From an uncultured Pelagibacteraceae bacterium (GTDB lineage: Bacteria; Pseudomonadota; Alphaproteobacteria; Pelagibacterales; Pelagibacteraceae): DNA of 64,000 bases. A model generated the notes under the pieces. The model was not told the origin of the DNA. It saw only the letters and a list, made by a program, of their open reading frames with translations, and did not search any database. The position numbers were made by a program, and so were the translations under genes. The DNA lies in contig CACHUN010000001.1 in NCBI GenBank assembly GCA_902583075.1, positions 124,001 through 188,000 of the forward strand. The letters run 5' to 3'. Below are positions 60,435 through 64,000 of the stretch, one piece after another; within the stretch, counting starts at the first letter, position 1; each line of letters begins with the position of its first letter.

Positions 60435-61322
60435 ATGTTTAAAGGTTCAAATGTAGCTTTAGTAACACCATTTAAAGGCAATAGTCTTGATGAGGAAACT
60501 TATATAAAAATTATTAATTTTCATTTAGAAAATGGAACTAATGGACTCGTGCCAGCAGGTACAACAGGAGAGTCTCCTACACTTTCTCATAGAGAACATG
60601 AAAAAGTTATAGAGTTATGCATTCAAGAAGCAAAAGGAAAAATACCAGTAATTGCAGGTACTGGATCAAATTCTACTGCAGAAGCCATATCACTTACAGA
60701 GCACGCTGAAAAGGCTGGAGCAGACGGAGCCTTGATAGTTACACCTTATTATAACAAACCCACTCAGGAGGGCTTATATCAGCATTACAAGGCAATAAAT
60801 GACAAATGTGGCATACCAATCATAATTTATAATATTCCTGGTAGATCAGTTATTGATATGACGGTAGATACTATGGCAAGGTTATTTGAATTGAAAAACA
60901 TAGTTGGAGTGAAAGACGCAACTGGTGATTTGAATAGAGTAGATGAGACTTTCAAAAAGATTGGAAATGAATTTATCCAGCTAACAGGTGAGGACGGTCT
61001 TGCATATGAATATAATAAAAGAGGTGGCGTGGGGTGCATTTCTGTTACAGCTAACATAGCTCCTAAAATGTGTTCTGATATGCAAAAATTTTCAAAATCA
61101 GAGGATAAAGAAGAACAAAAAATGGCTGAAGAGATAGATAAAAAACTTCAGCCTGTTCATAAATCTTTATTTATTGAGAGCAATCCATCACCAGTTAAAT
61201 ACGCAGCTAAATTGATAGGTCTTTGTGATGATAATGTGAGATTACCTTTAGTAACAGTTTTAGATGAAACAAAAGCTGAGGTAAAAAAAGCTCTTATATC
61301 TGCTGAATTAATTAATGAATAA
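60435..61322 (+). CDS. dapA: 4-hydroxy-tetrahydrodipicolinate synthase
   Basis: Condenses pyruvate and aspartate semialdehyde in lysine/diaminopimelate synthesis. The 295 residues have [10 protein letters not shown] (41-50), Tyr132 and IPGRS (134-138), and the Schiff-base Lys160 in VGVKDATGD. It is full length. It opens a plus-strand unit and overlaps smpB by eight bases. Confidence 0.98.
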   Translation: MFKGSNVALVTPFKGNSLDEETYIKIINFHLENGTNGLVPAGTTGESPTLSHREHEKVIELCIQEAKGKIPVIAGTGSNSTAEAISLTEHAEKAGADGALIVTPYYNKPTQEGLYQHYKAINDKCGIPIIIYNIPGRSVIDMTVDTMARLFELKNIVGVKDATGDLNRVDETFKKIGNEFIQLTGEDGLAYEYNKRGGVGCISVTANIAPKMCSDMQKFSKSEDKEEQKMAEEIDKKLQPVHKSLFIESNPSPVKYAAKLIGLCDDNVRLPLVTVLDETKAEVKKALISAELINE

Positions 61323-61785
61323 AAAAACCATTTCTGGTTTAAAAATTATAACAATTAATAGAAAAGCATCTTTTAATTATTTTTTTAAAGAGATATTTGA
61401 AGCAGGTATAGTTTTAAAGGGGTCTGAAATAAAATCTGTTAGATCAGGTAAAATTAATATAGCGGACTCTTATGCCGTAGATAAAGATGGAGAAATTTTT
61501 TTGATTAATTCTCATATACCTATTTATAAACAAGCCAGTTATTCAAACCACAACCCTTATTCAGAAAGAAAACTTTTATTAAATAAAAAAGAAATTAATA
61601 AAATTATTGGTAGAATTCATGAAGACGGTTTGACTATAGTGCCAACCAAAATGTATTTTAAAAAAGGAAAGGCAAAATTAGAGATTGCAGTAGCTAAAGG
61701 CAAAAAACAATTTGACAAAAGACTTACAAAAAAAACAAGAGATTGGAACCGTGAAAAAGCAAGATATATTAGGAAATCAAGTTAA
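61315..61785 (+). CDS. smpB: SsrA-binding protein SmpB
   Basis: Binds tmRNA and brings it to stalled ribosomes. The 156 residues contain [29 protein letters not shown] opening, [19 protein letters not shown], and the Lys/Arg-rich C-terminal tail ([20 protein letters not shown]) that enters the decoding site. The ssrA gene is not in this window. It overlaps the folK start region. Confidence 0.97.
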   Translation: MNKKTISGLKIITINRKASFNYFFKEIFEAGIVLKGSEIKSVRSGKINIADSYAVDKDGEIFLINSHIPIYKQASYSNHNPYSERKLLLNKKEINKIIGRIHEDGLTIVPTKMYFKKGKAKLEIAVAKGKKQFDKRLTKKTRDWNREKARYIRKSS

Positions 61786-62281
61786 CTTAGCATATCTTGC
61801 GTTAGGTTCTAACCTGGGTGATAAGAAAAATAATCTAAACAAATGTATAGATTTAATCCAAAAAGAGGGAGTTTTTATAAAAAAAGCATCAAAATTTTAC
61901 AGCACAAAATCTTGGCCAAATGAAAATTTTCCAAACTTTATTAATTCTGTCATATTGATTGAGACAAAGTTAAATTTAGAACAATTATTTTTAAAAATTA
62001 AAAAAATTGAAAAAAAATTAGGGAGAACTAAGTCAAAAAGAAATTATCCAAGAGTGTGTGATATTGATATAATTGATTTTAATGGTGATATAATCAATAG
62101 AAAACTTATAAATCATAAGCTAAGTATTCCACATAAAAGAATGCATAATAGAAATTTTGTTCTATTTCCTTTATATGAATTAGATAAAGATTGGGTTCAC
62201 CCAAAACTTAATCGAAATATAGTCATTTTAATGTCAAATTTAACTAATGAGCAGTTATTGGGTATTAAAATTGCTCAATAA
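61751..62281 (+). CDS. folK: 2-amino-4-hydroxy-6-hydroxymethyldihydropteridine pyrophosphokinase
   Basis: Folate-pathway kinase that activates the pterin before joining to p-aminobenzoate. [13 protein letters not shown] near the N-terminus and [11 protein letters not shown] are the family signatures. The start is uncertain: a TTG at 61712 or a GTG at 61751, both inside smpB. GTG 61751 (176 residues) is preferred because HppK proteins begin just before the LxLGSN strand. No folP or folB is adjacent. Confidence 0.9.
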   Translation: MKKQDILGNQVNLAYLALGSNLGDKKNNLNKCIDLIQKEGVFIKKASKFYSTKSWPNENFPNFINSVILIETKLNLEQLFLKIKKIEKKLGRTKSKRNYPRVCDIDIIDFNGDIINRKLINHKLSIPHKRMHNRNFVLFPLYELDKDWVHPKLNRNIVILMSNLTNEQLLGIKIAQ

Positions 62282-62297
62282 AATGATATAAATAGTA

Positions 62298-64000
62298 ATG
62301 CTTAAATCTGAAGAATTAATTAATAAGGTTAAAAATTATAACAAATTTCTTAATCCAGAAACTTTAACAAAAGCTTATGACTTTGCTTTAAAGGCCCATG
62401 AAAAACAAAAAAGAGATGAGGGCTCTCCATATATCATTCATCCAATAGCTGTAGCAAATATATTAACTGAACTAAAATTAGATAGTGCAACTATAGCCAC
62501 TGGTTTACTTCATGATACAATTGAAGATACTCATGCAACTTATAAAACTATAGAGTCAGAATTTGGAAAAGAAGTTGCAGATTTAGTTGAAGGTGTTACA
62601 AAAATTTCTGAGTTTGAAAATCAGGCCATATCAAATTCTAAGGCAGAAAATTTTAGAAAATTAATACTAGCGACATCAAAAGATATCCGAGTTTTACTGG
62701 TAAAATTAGCCGACAGACTTCACAATATGCGTACAATCAAAGTTGTTGATAAAGAAAAGCAGGTTAGAAAAGCAAAAGAAACTATGGAAATTTACGCTCC
62801 ACTTGCAGATAGAATGGGTATGCATCGTATAAGAGATGAATTGGAAGACCTTTCTTTTGAAGTTCTAAATGAAGATGCAAGAAAACTGATTAAAGATAGA
62901 TTAGATAAAATTAAAGAAAATAATCTTATAAACTTTAATAATATTTCTGATGAGTTTTTTGAGATACTTAAAACAAAAAATATAGAACCAAAAATAGTTG
63001 GGAGAGAAAAAACACCTTTTTCAATTTGGAGAAAAATCCAAAAAAAAAGAACTTCTCTTGAACAAATAACAGATATAATTGGTTTTAGAATTATTTTGAA
63101 TAATGTTGATGATTGCTATAAAGCGTTAGGAATTTTTCATAGCAAATGGAATTGTATACCAGGTAAATTTAAAGATTATATTTCATCACCTAAGATTAAT
63201 AAATATCAATCATTACATACAGCAATTATTGGACCAAATAAAAGACCAATTGAAATCCAATTAAGAACAAAGCAAATGCATGAGTTCGCAGAAAGAGGTA
63301 TTGCTTCTCACTGGAAATACAAATCATCAGAAAAATTTAATTCATTGACTTGGAAAGAGTATGATTGGTTAGCAGATTTAGTTGAAATTATTGATAAAAA
63401 TGAGAATCCAGATGACTCTTATGAATATACAAAACTTCAAATGTTTCAAGAAAACGCCTTTTGTTTCACACCAAAAGGATCAATTATAAAACTACCTAAA
63501 AATGCTACACCAATAGATTTTGCCTATGCTGTCCATACTCAAATCGGAGATGCTGCTGTTGGTTGTGAAATAAATGGAAATGAAAGCGCTTTACAATCTA
63601 TATTAAGAAACGGGGATGTAGTTAAGATAATCACCTCTAAAAAAGCCTCCCCCTCATTACATTGGTTAACGAGCACTAAAACAGGGAAAGCTCGTGCTGC
63701 AATTAGACGTTATTGGCAGTACCGTGAAAACAGCAAGCCGATTAAGGAAAAAAGATATAATACTACACTTTGGATTTCTCTGCCTGATGAACCTGGAAAA
63801 ATGGGTGATGTAACAACCATGATTGGTGAAAACTTTGTTAATATTTCAAGTGTAGAAATGGTAGAAAAACTTAATGGAAGGATTAATTTCAAATTTAATT
63901 TAATCATACATGACCTTAAGAACTTTACAAAATTGATAAGTGAACTAAAACAAAAAGAATATAAATTTAAAATTATAAGACACAAAAACAAAAAATATGC
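62298..64000 (+). CDS. RelA/SpoT-family (p)ppGpp synthetase/hydrolase, compact, 3' end outside window
   Basis: Makes and degrades the alarmone (p)ppGpp. My translation from ATG 62298 gives 567 codons to the window edge. An HD hydrolase domain with HP at 48-49 and LLHDTIED at 70-77 is intact, followed by the synthetase domain (GFRII 262-266, KINKYQSLHT 299-308, EIQLRT 319-324), a TGS domain (about 388-448) and an ACT domain (about 489-560). Only about 40 residues separate TGS and ACT; usual long Rel proteins have about 180 there, holding the helical and zinc-finger or conserved-cysteine domains. Both activities are plausible. Confidence 0.92.
   Translation, partial: MLKSEELINKVKNYNKFLNPETLTKAYDFALKAHEKQKRDEGSPYIIHPIAVANILTELKLDSATIATGLLHDTIEDTHATYKTIESEFGKEVADLVEGVTKISEFENQAISNSKAENFRKLILATSKDIRVLLVKLADRLHNMRTIKVVDKEKQVRKAKETMEIYAPLADRMGMHRIRDELEDLSFEVLNEDARKLIKDRLDKIKENNLINFNNISDEFFEILKTKNIEPKIVGREKTPFSIWRKIQKKRTSLEQITDIIGFRIILNNVDDCYKALGIFHSKWNCIPGKFKDYISSPKINKYQSLHTAIIGPNKRPIEIQLRTKQMHEFAERGIASHWKYKSSEKFNSLTWKEYDWLADLVEIIDKNENPDDSYEYTKLQMFQENAFCFTPKGSIIKLPKNATPIDFAYAVHTQIGDAAVGCEINGNESALQSILRNGDVVKIITSKKASPSLHWLTSTKTGKARAAIRRYWQYRENSKPIKEKRYNTTLWISLPDEPGKMGDVTTMIGENFVNISSVEMVEKLNGRINFKFNLIIHDLKNFTKLISELKQKEYKFKIIRHKNKKY

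Overview
The window is a dense, AT-rich (roughly 30% GC by eye) stretch of alphaproteobacterial core genome. The organism is most likely a member of the marine SAR11 clade (Pelagibacterales). Evidence for this is the very low GC, near-zero intergenic spacing, Lys/Asn/Ile-rich proteins, a single tuf upstream of secE, a sarcosine oxidase operon, and a DmdA/GcvT-type protein. This is inference from gene content and style; no database search was run.

Layout. 1-5.1 kb: a TctA protein with a TctB-like tail, a divergent ComA-like TIM barrel, tRNA-Leu(TAA), NAD kinase and a DmdA/GcvT-family methyltransferase, facing tRNA-Thr(TGT) and rlmB. 5.9-35.4 kb: one almost unbroken plus-strand expression block. 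Its order is tRNA-Tyr, tRNA-Gly, tuf, tRNA-Trp, secE-nusG-rplKAJL-rpoBC, rpsLG-fusA, the S10/spc/alpha ribosomal clusters with secY and adk, rpoA, rplQ and an RluC/D-type pseudouridine synthase. tuf is missing between fusA and rpsJ, and rpmD (L30) is missing between rpsE and rplO. 35.4-46.8 kb: small units that often converge with stop codons touching: lipB, mgtE, panC, galU-ugd, then a minus-strand run ruvX, pyrB, a dihydroorotase lacking its metal ligands, plsY, topA and a RidA-family gene. 46.8-53 kb: gatCAB, an O-methyltransferase, trhO and a MATE transporter. 53-58 kb: soxBDAG (heterotetrameric sarcosine oxidase) on the minus strand. 58.1-64 kb: tRNA-Ser(GCT), a lytic transglycosylase, dapA-smpB-folK and an unusually compact RelA/SpoT protein that runs off the window end.

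How it fits together. Most genes serve translation and transcription. The accessory chemistry is folate-linked one-carbon metabolism (DmdA-like protein, sarcosine oxidase), organic-anion uptake (TctAB) and UDP-glucuronate synthesis (galU-ugd). Eighteen same-strand gene junctions are one-base TAATG overlaps. Four candidate promoters share a 16-nt spacer, and one of them predicts a leaderless mRNA.

No CRISPR, insertion sequence, prophage or integrase was seen. No stretch over 300 bases lacks a gene. I found no clearly new multi-gene defence or biosynthetic system. The best leads are the altered active sites in the ComA-like and dihydroorotase-like proteins, the shortened Rel protein, and the tctAB/ComA-like pair.
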